Translations under genes and position numbers: made by a program
DNA from: Betaproteobacteria bacterium
Lineage (GTDB): Bacteria > Pseudomonadota > Gammaproteobacteria > Burkholderiales > SG8-39
Length of the DNA stretch: 9,667 bases
Direction: 5' to 3'
NCBI GenBank assembly: GCA_012274205.1
Contig: JAAOZY010000312.1
Coordinates: 1 to 9,667 of the forward strand
Shown: positions 1 to 6,473 of the stretch, piece after piece
How positions within the stretch are numbered: the first letter of the stretch is position 1
How the letters are laid out: the number at the start of each line of letters is the position of its first letter
Notes under the pieces: generated by a model
Told to the model about the DNA's origin: nothing
The model's input: only the letters and a program-made list of their open reading frames with translations
Databases searched by the model: none

Positions 1-2
1 CA

Positions 3-860
3 AAGGGAACTAGTGCATTTTTTCCACTAGTTCAAAAAGAGGGCGAGAGGTTGGTAAAGCGCGAGAACGTGGAGTTCTACAACCTAGACGTAATAATTTC
101 AGTAGGTTACAGAGTAAATTCCTACCAGGCAACGCAGTTCAGGCGGTGGGCAACAACAGTGTTAAAAAGTTATTTAACCAAAGGATTTGCTTTGGACGAC
201 GAGCGTCTAAAGCAAGGCAAGCAACTCTTTGGTAAGGACTACTTCGACGAACTGCTAGGGCGAATCAGGGAGATTCGCGCCTCTGAGCGTCGCTTCTACC
301 AAAAGATTACGGACATCTTCTCCCAGTGCAGCGTGGATTACGATAAGAACTCTCCCGTTTGCCAGCAGTTCTATGCCCATGTTCAAGACAAACTGCACTA
401 CGCAATCCACGGCCACACGGCAGCAGAACTAATCGAACTACGGGCCGATGCCTCGAAACCACACATGGGGCTTCAATCTTGGAAGAACGAACCCAAGGGA
501 GGAAAGATAACAAAGATTGATGTTGCGGTGGGAAAGAACTACCTAACGCAAGAGGAAATGGAAAATCTTAATAGGTTGGTTTCCATGTACTTAGATTGGG
601 CAGAGAACTTTGCTCGTCGCCGAGTGGCTCTAACAATGAAAGATTGGGCAGCGAAGCTCGATGGCTTCTTGCAATTCAACGCCTATGACGTTCTCGCTGG
701 CTATGGGAGAGTTAGCCATGATGCGGCGGTGCGTAGCGCATCCCTAGAATACGAAAAATTCCGCGTAATCCAAGATCAACAATTCAAGTCAGACTTTGAC
801 GAGGTAGTTGACCAAATAAAGATTTCTAAACGACTACCAAAGTCTGCGGAACACAGCTAA
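3..860 (+). CDS. RhuM-family protein, 5'-truncated by the window edge
   Basis: This is the C-terminal part of a RhuM (virulence RhuM) family protein; its biochemical role is not established. The first ATG-like start in frame is a TTG at 51, but the frame stays open to the window edge. The residues before it (TSAFFPLVQKEGERLVKR) match the family's usual sequence just before the hallmark YNLDVIISVGYRV, so the true start and the N-terminal DNA-binding-like domain lie outside the window. Further family motifs visible are the ATQFRRWAT stretch, FALDDERLK, IRASERRFYQKITDIF, and a conserved C-terminal LEYEKF. From family knowledge, rhuM genes often sit in pathogenicity or defence islands and inside type I restriction-modification loci; no hsd gene is visible here. 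Base composition is clearly AT-richer than the core genes to the right, suggesting acquisition. Family assignment is firm, function unknown. Confidence 0.88.
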   Translation, partial: KGTSAFFPLVQKEGERLVKRENVEFYNLDVIISVGYRVNSYQATQFRRWATTVLKSYLTKGFALDDERLKQGKQLFGKDYFDELLGRIREIRASERRFYQKITDIFSQCSVDYDKNSPVCQQFYAHVQDKLHYAIHGHTAAELIELRADASKPHMGLQSWKNEPKGGKITKIDVAVGKNYLTQEEMENLNRLVSMYLDWAENFARRRVALTMKDWAAKLDGFLQFNAYDVLAGYGRVSHDAAVRSASLEYEKFRVIQDQQFKSDFDEVVDQIKISKRLPKSAEHS

Positions 861-877
861 GTATTGAACCGTGCGGT

Positions 878-941
878 ACGTGGGGAATGGGAACGCTGGA
901 TGTATCGGTAGGCCACCGGCCAGCGTTCCCCGCCACGTTTT
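878..941 (+). terminator. Long hairpin after rhuM, possible terminator
   Basis: A perfect 11-bp inverted repeat, GGGAACGCTGG (889-899) and CCAGCGTTCCC (920-930), encloses a 20-nt loop with a smaller CGGT/ACCG stem. It is extended outward by ACGTGG (878-883) pairing with CCACGT (933-938), and TTTT (938-941) follows. Its position 18 nt after the rhuM stop fits a Rho-independent terminator, although the T-run is short. A structured leader for the small ORF that starts at 958 is an alternative. Confidence 0.5.
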
Positions 942-957
942 CAGAGGGTGACAACAG

Positions 958-1086
958 ATGAATAATACCGAATTCGATGTATTCCAAGCATATTTACATC
1001 AGATCGAGCGTGGCATAAAAAGTTGCGAGTGGTTCCTCGGAACAATCGTCGGACTGTTGGTTTTGATTCTCTGGCGAATTTGGTAG
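958..1086 (+). CDS. Small predicted tail-anchored membrane protein (42 aa)
   Basis: A 42-codon ORF starts at ATG 958 and ends at TAG 1084-1086. A GAGGG at 944-948 gives a plausible Shine-Dalgarno about 9 nt before the ATG. The product starts MNNTEFDVFQAYLHQIERG, a polar and partly amphipathic stretch of about 22 residues, and ends in a hydrophobic segment (WFLGTIVGLLVLILWRIW, residues about 25-42) long enough to span a membrane once, so a C-terminal tail anchor is predicted. I do not recognise a family. It lies downstream of rhuM on the same strand with a hairpin between them, so it may be transcribed separately or by read-through. Its AT-richer composition matches rhuM rather than the core genes. 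Support comes only from SD, codon structure and the clean membrane segment; it could be a chance ORF. Confidence 0.45.
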   Translation: MNNTEFDVFQAYLHQIERGIKSCEWFLGTIVGLLVLILWRIW

Positions 1087-1159
1087 CTGGGTACGCAAAG
1101 TCTAATATCGCGTTATTAAAGGCCAATTGCCCGATCGAAGCGCGCCGGTGGAAGGCGCG

Positions 1160-1190
1160 AACAAAACGGCGGCCAGAGGACCGCCGTTCC
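1160..1190 (-). terminator. Rho-independent terminator of the aminotransferase gene
   Basis: AACGGCGG (1165-1172) and CCGCCGTT (1181-1188) form a perfect 8-bp stem with an 8-nt loop. Read on the minus strand the 3' arm runs straight into TTTTGTT, the usual U-rich tail. It lies about 55 nt past the stop codon of the HTH-aminotransferase gene, the expected place for its terminator. The boundary between AT-rich patch and GC-rich core is just to its left. Confidence 0.65.
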
Positions 1191-1244
1191 CGAAGTTCAC
1201 CGTCCGCGGGAAGCGCGAGCGGCCTTGAGCAAAGCGCGGACGTC

Positions 1245-2762
1245 TCAGGCCACGCGCTTTCTTTGCTGCTGCTTCTGCTTCGCCGCCTTTGCGTGCAGCG
1301 CGGCGTACGCGCTGTGCGCAGCCGCTTCCGCGTCGCCGACGTGTATCGGCAGGCCCATGTCGGAGAGCACCGAACCCAGCGCCGACAGGCACAACATCAC
1401 GTTCTCGGGTTTGCACGAATAGCCCATCAGGCCGATGCGCCAGATCTTGCCGGCGAGCGGCCCGAGGCCGGCGCCGATCTCGAGGTTGAATTCGGTAAGC
1501 AGGGTCTTGCGCACTTCGGCTTCGCGCGCCTTGGCCGCCTCGGGTATCACCACCGCATTCATCTGCGGCAGCTGCGCCTCCTCCTTCACCAGGAACTTCA
1601 GCCCCATGGCTTCCAGGCCGGCCTTGAGCGCGAGGTGGTGGCGCGTGTGCCGCGCCCAGGCGTTCTCTATGCCTTCTTCCTTGAGAATCAGCAGGGCTTC
1701 GTGCAGCGCATACAGGCTGTTGGTCGGCGCAGTGTGGTGGTAAGTGCGCGTGGTCGCTCCCCAGTAGCCGAGCAACAGGTTCATGTCCATGAACCAGGAA
1801 TGGATCTTGTCCTTGCGCGCCTTGACGTGTTCGACCACGCGGTCGCTGAACGACACCGGCGACAGGCCGGGCGTGCACGACAGGCATTTCTGGCTGGCTG
1901 AATAGATCGCGTCGACGTTCCATTCGTCCACCATCACCGGCGTGCCGCCGAGCGAGGTCACGGCGTCGACGATGACTAGCGCATTGTGCTTGTGCGCGAT
2001 CTGGACCAGCGCCTTGGCGTCGGACTGCACCCCGGTGGAGGTTTCGGCATGCACGAAGGCCACCAGGCGCACATCGGGATTCTTCTTCAGCGCGTCTTCC
2101 AGTTTCTGCGGATCGACCTCTTCGCCCCATGCATCCTCGACCACAATGGCCGTGCCGCCGCAGCGCTCGACGTTCTCGATCATGCGCCCGCCGAACACGC
2201 CGTTGCGGCAGACGATGACCTTGTCGCCGGGGGCGACCAGGTTGACGAAGCAGTATTCCATGCCGACCGAGCCCGGGCCCGAGATCGGGAAGGTGAGCGC
2301 GTTCCTGGTCTGGTAGGCGTAGCGCAGCAGCGATTTCAGCTCTTCCATCATGTCGACGAAGATCGGGTCGAGATAGCCGATCGCGGGCAGGCCCATCGCC
2401 GCCATCACGCGCGGGTTGATTTCCGAGGGGCCGGGGCCCATCAGCGTGCGCTGCGGCGGATGGAAGGAAAAAATCCGTTTCGCGGGTGCGAAATCACTCA
2501 TGGCGTCACTCCCTGGAAGTTGCGACCCGAACAGATCGTCGGGACGAGATTTGACTTTGACCGGCTTCTTGGCATTGGCTTCGTTGAGCACTTCGACCGC
2601 TGCGACTTTGCCCTCGGTGGCGTGCTCCACCTCCATCGCCCAGCGCGCCGGGACGTAGCCGGACTTGACCCAGTTGTTGACCACGGCGCGGTCGAGCTGG
2701 AAGCGCCGCGCCACTTCGGCCTGGCTGCCGAAAATCGATACCAATCGTTCAGCGCAATTCAT
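1245..2762 (-). CDS. HTH domain fused in frame to class V (alanine/serine--glyoxylate type) aminotransferase
   Basis: The 505-residue frame has two parts. Residues 1 to about 70 resemble a Cro/YdaS-type helix-turn-helix (FGSQAEVARRFQLDRAVVNNW). From Met88 on it is a class V PLP-dependent aminotransferase of the alanine/serine--glyoxylate type: MGPGPSEINPRV (108-119), HAETSTGV (238-245), the cofactor-contacting Asp in VDAVTSLGG (D266), the Schiff-base lysine in SASQKCLSC (K292), YHHTAP (341-346) and the C-terminal RIGLMG (442-447). Such enzymes transaminate glyoxylate to glycine in the cytosol; the exact amino donor cannot be told from sequence. The tail after about residue 475 is Ala/Lys/Gln-rich and unusual. 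An internal ATG at 2501 with a good SD would give a normal-length 418-aa enzyme. The fusion may therefore be real, may yield two products, or may reflect a frameshift in a separate upstream HTH gene. It follows ttcA by 54 nt and has its own promoter. Confidence 0.85.
   Translation of the reverse strand: MNCAERLVSIFGSQAEVARRFQLDRAVVNNWVKSGYVPARWAMEVEHATEGKVAAVEVLNEANAKKPVKVKSRPDDLFGSQLPGSDAMSDFAPAKRIFSFHPPQRTLMGPGPSEINPRVMAAMGLPAIGYLDPIFVDMMEELKSLLRYAYQTRNALTFPISGPGSVGMEYCFVNLVAPGDKVIVCRNGVFGGRMIENVERCGGTAIVVEDAWGEEVDPQKLEDALKKNPDVRLVAFVHAETSTGVQSDAKALVQIAHKHNALVIVDAVTSLGGTPVMVDEWNVDAIYSASQKCLSCTPGLSPVSFSDRVVEHVKARKDKIHSWFMDMNLLLGYWGATTRTYHHTAPTNSLYALHEALLILKEEGIENAWARHTRHHLALKAGLEAMGLKFLVKEEAQLPQMNAVVIPEAAKAREAEVRKTLLTEFNLEIGAGLGPLAGKIWRIGLMGYSCKPENVMLCLSALGSVLSDMGLPIHVGDAEAAAHSAYAALHAKAAKQKQQQRKRVA
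2499..2514 (-). promoter_or_regulatory. Internal ribosome binding site and start of the aminotransferase domain
   Basis: On the minus strand AGGGAG (2514-2509) lies 7 nt before an in-frame ATG (2501-2499) that begins MSDFAPAKRIFSF. This is a much better SD than anything in front of the upstream start at 2762, and it places initiation where class V aminotransferases normally begin. Both other reading frames stop within 15 nt of this ATG, one through the ATGA overlap typical of coupled genes. This suggests two formerly separate genes. Confidence 0.6.
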
Positions 2763-2768
2763 GCCGAA

Positions 2769-2804
2769 ATTCTAGCATGACAAACTGAGTTTGACAGAGT
2801 TTGA
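2769..2804 (-). promoter_or_regulatory. Promoter and candidate operator of the HTH-aminotransferase gene
   Basis: Minus-strand -10 box TAGAAT (plus 2769-2774) carries an extended TG motif and sits 17 nt from a -35-like CTGTCA (plus 2792-2797). Six bases separate the -10 from the ATG at 2762, so transcription would start at or very near the start codon. The -35 region overlaps the palindrome CAAACT-G-AGTTTG (2781-2793) and two direct copies of GAGTTTGA (2787-2794 and 2797-2804) spaced 10 bp apart. These are candidate binding sites for the HTH domain encoded immediately downstream (inference). Confidence 0.5.
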
Positions 2805-2816
2805 TTCCGGGCGAGC

Positions 2817-3719
2817 CTAATCGTCCGCGGCTCGAACCTCGAGCGGGGCGGTGGAAACGGATGAAAAGTCTTCTGCATCAAAGGCTTTGTCGCCGTCCCC
2901 GGCAGGGATGCCGGTGGCGCTGAGCGCGGGGAAATCGAACAGCTTGCGATCCAGCAGATGCGAGGGGGTGACCCGCTGCAGGCTGTTGAACACCGTCTCG
3001 ACCCGGCCCGGGAACTCCTTTTCCCAGGCGCGCAGCAGCTGCTTCACCTGCTTGCGCTGCAGCTGGTCCTGCGCGCCGCACAGATCGCAGGGAATGATCG
3101 GAAACGCGCGCAGCTCGGCGTAGCGCGCGAGATCCTTTTCCTTGACGTAGGCGAGCGGACGGATGACCACGTGCTTGCCGTCGTCAGATCCGAGCTTGGG
3201 CGGCATGGCCTTGAGCTTGCCGCCGAAAAACAGATTCAGGAAGAAGGTTTCCAGGATGTCGTCGCGATGATGGCCGAGCGCGATCCGCGTCGCGCCGAGC
3301 TCGCCCGCGAGCCGATAGAGCACGCCGCGGCGCAGGCGCGAGCACACGGAGCACATGGTCTTGCCCTCGGGGACCAGGCGCTTGACCACCGAATAGGTGT
3401 CCTGCTCCGCGATCCGGTATTCGACGCCCAGGGATTTCAGGTACTCGGGCAGCACTTGCGCCGGATAGCCCGGATGCTTTTGATCCAGATTCACCGCGAC
3501 GATGTCGAAGTCTATCGGCGCGCGCGTGCGCAGCTTCAGCAGCACATCGAGCAGGCCGTAGCTGTCCTTGCCGCCGGAGAGGCAGACCATCACGCGGTCG
3601 CCCGCTTCGATCATGTTGAAATCGGCGATCGCCTGTCCGGCGAGGCGGCACAGGCGCTTCTCCAGCTTGTTCGCGTCTATGCGCAGCTTCTCCAGCCGCT
3701 TGTGCTCAGGTGCGTTCAT
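2817..3719 (-). CDS. ttcA: tRNA 2-thiocytidine(32) synthetase TtcA
   Basis: TtcA inserts sulfur at C2 of cytidine 32 in certain tRNAs, using ATP and a [4Fe-4S] cluster. The 300-residue protein shows the PP-loop ATPase motif SGGKDS (48-53), the CSVC cysteine pair (C123, C126) and a second pair in PCDLC (C211, C214), which are the cluster-associated cysteines known for this family. It also has ALGHHRDDILETFFLN (147-162) and the conserved SHLLDRKLFDF near the C-terminus. Length and motif spacing are normal, with a short non-conserved acidic tail. The start at 3719 is preceded by a purine-rich AGGCGAGA element. A REP doublet separates it from the upstream pteridine reductase, and the aminotransferase gene follows 54 nt downstream on the same strand. 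Identification is firm. Confidence 0.95.
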   Translation of the reverse strand: MNAPEHKRLEKLRIDANKLEKRLCRLAGQAIADFNMIEAGDRVMVCLSGGKDSYGLLDVLLKLRTRAPIDFDIVAVNLDQKHPGYPAQVLPEYLKSLGVEYRIAEQDTYSVVKRLVPEGKTMCSVCSRLRRGVLYRLAGELGATRIALGHHRDDILETFFLNLFFGGKLKAMPPKLGSDDGKHVVIRPLAYVKEKDLARYAELRAFPIIPCDLCGAQDQLQRKQVKQLLRAWEKEFPGRVETVFNSLQRVTPSHLLDRKLFDFPALSATGIPAGDGDKAFDAEDFSSVSTAPLEVRAADD

Positions 3720-3752
3720 ATTCTCGCCTGTTCACGCGGCGCCGGTCCGATA

Positions 3753-3803
3753 TCGCGAGCAAGCTCGCTCCCACGCAGGCTGTGGGAGCGAGCCTGCTCG
3801 CGA
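3753..3803. repeat. REP-like inverted doublet (REPIN/BIME type)
   Basis: Two 22-bp arms (3753-3774 and 3782-3803) are inverted copies with one mismatch, separated by 7 nt. Each carries the GCTCGCTCCCAC / GTGGGAGCGAGC core familiar from Pseudomonas-type REP sequences. It fills the 120-bp gap between the pteridine reductase and ttcA, the usual intergenic setting. Such doublets are mobilised in trans by RAYT transposases (family knowledge); none is in this window. As RNA it would form a very stable hairpin that could protect upstream mRNA or dampen expression of ttcA. Confidence 0.8.
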
Positions 3804-3839
3804 ATCCCGGAGATCTCCCAAGTTGGTCCAGATCATCGT

Positions 3840-4586
3840 TCACAGATTTACGCTCCTGCCGCCGTCGACCGCGATGATCTGCCCTGTCACATAGGGCGCT
3901 TCCGCGATCAGGTAGTACACCGCGCGCGCGATGTCGTCCGGCTCGCCGATGCGCTTGAGCAGGGTGTGCGATATCACGCGCTGGCGCTTCACTTCGTCAA
4001 ACGACCCGTCCGCCGGCCATTCGATCGGTCCGGGCGCGACGCCATTCACGCGCACTTCCGGCCCGAGTTCGCGCGCGAGCGAGCGCGTGAGCCCGGCCAG
4101 TCCGGCCTTGGCGATGCTGTAGATCACGTAGTTCTTCAGCGGACGCTCGGCATGGATATCGGTGATGTTGACGATGCAGCCGCCGCTTTTCTTCAGGTGC
4201 GGCGCCGCCGCCTGCGCCAGGAACAGCGGCGCTTTGAGGTTGGTGCCGATCAGTTCGTCCCAGTTGCGCTCGTCGATCGTACCCAGCTGCGTGGGGTAGA
4301 AGGCCGAGGCGTTGTTGACCAGCGCATCGAGCCCGCCGAAATGCTCGACGCAGGTTTTCACGATTTGCTCGAGGCCGGCGGTTTCGAGCAGATTGGCCTT
4401 GACCACGATCACCGACTGGGCGCGCTGCAGGCTGAGTTCGGACTGCAGCGCATGCGCTTCGCGTTCGGACGAATGATAATGCAGCGCCAGTCTGGCGCCG
4501 GCGCGGTGCAGGCGCCGCGCGATCGCCGCGCCTACACGCCTGGCCGCGCCGGTGACGAGTATGGTCTTGTCCTGCAGCTGCATCAT
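3840..4586 (-). CDS. Pteridine reductase (SDR family, FolM/PTR1-like)
   Basis: A 248-residue short-chain dehydrogenase/reductase. The cofactor motif TGAARRVG (12-19) has the double arginine typical of NADPH-dependent pteridine reductases, and NNASAFYP (91-98) follows. The active site shows Asp143, then Tyr156-x3-Lys160. Asp in place of the usual SDR serine, 13 residues before the tyrosine, is the arrangement of PTR1-type pteridine reductases. The predicted reaction is NADPH-dependent reduction of dihydro- or oxidised pterins in folate or tetrahydromonapterin metabolism in the cytosol; the exact substrate is uncertain. The start at 4586 gives MMQLQDKTILVTG; the second Met at 4583 is equally possible. 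No SD precedes it, but a -10 box ends 6 nt upstream of 4586. It is divergent from the MidA-like gene and lies upstream of ttcA on the same strand. Confidence 0.88.
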   Translation of the reverse strand: MMQLQDKTILVTGAARRVGAAIARRLHRAGARLALHYHSSEREAHALQSELSLQRAQSVIVVKANLLETAGLEQIVKTCVEHFGGLDALVNNASAFYPTQLGTIDERNWDELIGTNLKAPLFLAQAAAPHLKKSGGCIVNITDIHAERPLKNYVIYSIAKAGLAGLTRSLARELGPEVRVNGVAPGPIEWPADGSFDEVKRQRVISHTLLKRIGEPDDIARAVYYLIAEAPYVTGQIIAVDGGRSVNL

Positions 4587-4592
4587 TTGAAG

Positions 4593-4598
4593 ATTTTA
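4593..4598 (-). promoter_or_regulatory. -10 box 6 nt before the pteridine reductase start
   Basis: Minus-strand TAAAAT (plus 4593-4598) is followed by six bases and then the ATG at 4586, placing the expected transcription start on the start codon. No convincing -35 hexamer is visible at 16-18 nt. Together with the missing SD this suggests a leaderless mRNA; the call rests on a single hexamer. Confidence 0.4.
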
Positions 4599-4680
4599 CC
4601 GGAATCGCGCACTATGCATGATGCGAACGAGGGGCATGCCCGCTTGTTAATCCCCCAAATTTGAGTTTCCCATCCCGCAC

Positions 4681-5829
4681 ATGTCCGATCTGCCCACCCC
4701 GCCGCCTGAAGCCCGCGCGCACAGCGACAAGCTCCTTGCGCTGATCCGCGGCGAGATCGCCGCCGCGGGCGGCTGGATCCCGTTCGCGCGTTACATGGAG
4801 CTTGCGCTGTACGCGCCGGGGCTGGGTTACTACACCGCGGGCGCGCGCAAGCTCGGGCGCGAGGGCGACTTCATCACCGCGCCCGAAATGACCCCGATCT
4901 ACGGCCAGACCCTGGCGCGCCAGGCGGCCCAGGTGCTGGAATCCGGCCTCGACCAGATCCTCGAAATCGGCGCCGGCTCGGGCGCGCTCGCCGCCTCGCT
5001 GCTGGCCGAGCTCGAGCGCGTGGAGCGGCTGCCGCGCGCGTATTACATCCTCGAAGTCAGTCCCGACCTGCGCGAGCGCGAGCGCGACCTGCTGGCGCAG
5101 AAAGTACCGCATCTGCTCGAGCGCGTGGTCTGGCTCAACCGCCTGCCCACTTTGTATCAGGGCCTGATCGTCGCCAACGAAGTCCTGGACGCGATGCCGG
5201 TGCACCTGGTCAGGGGTGGCGCTGCGGGTCCCGAGGAGGGCGGCGTCGCATGGCGCGGCGGCGCCTTCGCCTGGGACTGGCAGCCGGCCGGCGCACAACT
5301 GCGCACGGCGGCCGAGGCGCTGCAACTGCCGCCGGGCTACCAGACCGAAATCCAGCTGCAGGCCTGCGCTTTCGTGCGCACGCTCGCCGATTCGATGGCG
5401 CGCGGCGTGATCCTGCTTATCGACTACGGCTTTCCGGCGCATGAGTACTACCTGGCCGAGCGCAGCCAGGGCACCCTCATGTGCCACTACCGCCACCGCG
5501 CCCATGCCGACCCGTTCTTTCTGCCCGGGCTGCAGGACATTACCAGCCATGTCGATTTCAGCGCCGTGGCGCGCGCCGGCCGCCAGGCAGGGCTGGAGCT
5601 GCTCGGCTACACCGGCCAGGCGCAATTCCTGATCAACTGCGGCATCACCGACATACTGCTGCGCACCCCGCCCGAGGACGCCGCAGCCTATCTGCCGCAG
5701 GCGGCCGCAGTGCAGCCGCTGCTCTCGCCCGCGGAGATGGGCGAGCTGTTCAAGGTCATCGCGCTGGGAAAAGATTACGCCGCGCCGCTCATTGGTTTCG
5801 CCAGTGGCGACCGGCGCGCCGCGCTCTAG
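4681..5829 (+). CDS. MidA/NDUFAF7-like SAM-dependent methyltransferase
   Basis: A 382-residue class I SAM-dependent methyltransferase of the DUF185/MidA family. Family members include NDUFAF7, which methylates an arginine of a mitochondrial complex I subunit; the bacterial target is not known to me. Visible motifs are IPFARYMELALYAPGLGYY (33-51), GDFITAPEMTPIYG (62-75), the SAM-binding EIGAGSG (95-101), ANEVLDAMPVH (165-175) and a C-terminal DYGFPAHEYY segment. Length matches the family. The ATG at 4681 is chosen because homology begins soon after it; no SD is evident. It is divergent from the pteridine reductase across a 94-bp gap, and the MarC-family gene follows 9 nt after its stop, so the two probably form an operon. 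Confidence 0.88.
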   Translation: MSDLPTPPPEARAHSDKLLALIRGEIAAAGGWIPFARYMELALYAPGLGYYTAGARKLGREGDFITAPEMTPIYGQTLARQAAQVLESGLDQILEIGAGSGALAASLLAELERVERLPRAYYILEVSPDLRERERDLLAQKVPHLLERVVWLNRLPTLYQGLIVANEVLDAMPVHLVRGGAAGPEEGGVAWRGGAFAWDWQPAGAQLRTAAEALQLPPGYQTEIQLQACAFVRTLADSMARGVILLIDYGFPAHEYYLAERSQGTLMCHYRHRAHADPFFLPGLQDITSHVDFSAVARAGRQAGLELLGYTGQAQFLINCGITDILLRTPPEDAAAYLPQAAAVQPLLSPAEMGELFKVIALGKDYAAPLIGFASGDRRAAL

Positions 5830-5838
5830 GACTGCGCA

Positions 5839-6444
5839 GTGGATATTGTCTCGGCCACGATATTGCTGATCCTGGTGATGGATCCAGTCGGCAACATGCC
5901 GCTGGTGATTTCCGTGCTCAAGAACGTGGACCCGCGCGCGCGCACCCGCGTGGTGCTGCGCGAATGCGCCATCGCCTACGCGGTATTGCTCGCGTTCATG
6001 TTCGGCGGCAACAAGTTCATGCACCTGTTGCGCCTGTCGGAAAACGCGCTGGCGATCGCCGGCGGACTGATCCTGTTCCTGATCGCCCTGCGCATGGTGT
6101 TTCCGCACGCCGAGGGCATATTCGGCGAAAGCGGCCCCGGCGCCGACACCGGCACCTTCATCGTGCCGCTGGCGATCCCGGCGATCGCCGGGCCTTCCGC
6201 GCTGGCCACGGTGCTGCTGCTGGCGTCGCGCGAGCCGCAGCGCGTGTTCGACTGGGTGGCCGCGCTCAGCCTGGCGATGCTGGTATCCACGCTGGTGATG
6301 GTTTCGGCGCAGCGCATCAGCGCCTGGATCGGCCGGCGTGGCGTGATTGCGATCGAGCGCCTGATGGGCTTGGTGCTCACCGCGATCGCCGTCGAAATGC
6401 TGCTCAACGGGGTGCAGCGCTTCATCGTGCAGCTGCCGCGCTAG
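5839..6444 (+). CDS. MarC family integral membrane protein
   Basis: A 201-residue MarC-family (UPF0056) inner-membrane protein with about six hydrophobic segments, near residues 1-27, 42-58, 69-87, 108-130, 138-158 and 172-192. The family's two half-repeats each carry a proline/glycine re-entrant-like motif, here MDPVGNMP (14-21) and PLAIPAIAGPSAL (110-122). Function is unresolved; the old link to multiple antibiotic resistance has not held up. The start is GTG 5839, supported by AGGA (5828-5831) 7 nt upstream. This SD overlaps the stop codon of the MidA-like gene, suggesting coupled translation. It converges on the alpha/beta hydrolase gene with only 19 bp between the stops. Confidence 0.88.
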   Translation: MDIVSATILLILVMDPVGNMPLVISVLKNVDPRARTRVVLRECAIAYAVLLAFMFGGNKFMHLLRLSENALAIAGGLILFLIALRMVFPHAEGIFGESGPGADTGTFIVPLAIPAIAGPSALATVLLLASREPQRVFDWVAALSLAMLVSTLVMVSAQRISAWIGRRGVIAIERLMGLVLTAIAVEMLLNGVQRFIVQLPR

Positions 6445-6473
6445 CGCTCCCTGAACAGCCGGTCTAGGCGCGG
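6436..6473. terminator. Possible bidirectional hairpin over two convergent stop codons
   Basis: CCGCGCTAG (6436-6444) and CTAGGCGCGG (6464-6473) are inverted with one bulged base and contain the stop codons of the MarC and hydrolase genes. A hairpin in the 19-bp gap would serve both transcripts. There is no T-run, and similar C-terminal codons alone could produce the symmetry. Confidence 0.25.

Noticed and set aside
8..32. Perfect inverted repeat AACTAGTG / CACTAGTT with a 9-nt gap at the window edge
   Set aside because: The rhuM reading frame runs through it and encodes family-typical residues, so it is most simply coding sequence.
878..941. The left hairpin as a canonical attC site
   Set aside because: No GTTRRRY core or matching RYYYAAC flanks the palindrome; a terminator-like role fits better, although its likeness to the right-hand palindrome is reported.
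1087..1244. Search for a tRNA, attachment repeat or gene between the small ORF and the aminotransferase stop
   Set aside because: Apart from the terminator and a short CGCGCC/GGCGCG stem (1141-1159), nothing gene-like or repeat-like is visible.
2958..4664. 568-codon plus-strand open frame opposite ttcA and the pteridine reductase
   Set aside because: It lies antisense to two confidently identified genes, its product is a low-complexity Arg/Ala/Leu/His/Gln-rich mix, and it is the usual antisense shadow of GC-rich coding DNA.
4612..6108. 498-codon minus-strand open frame opposite the MidA-like gene
   Set aside because: It is antisense to motif-supported methyltransferase and MarC genes, with shadow-type composition and no recognisable domain.
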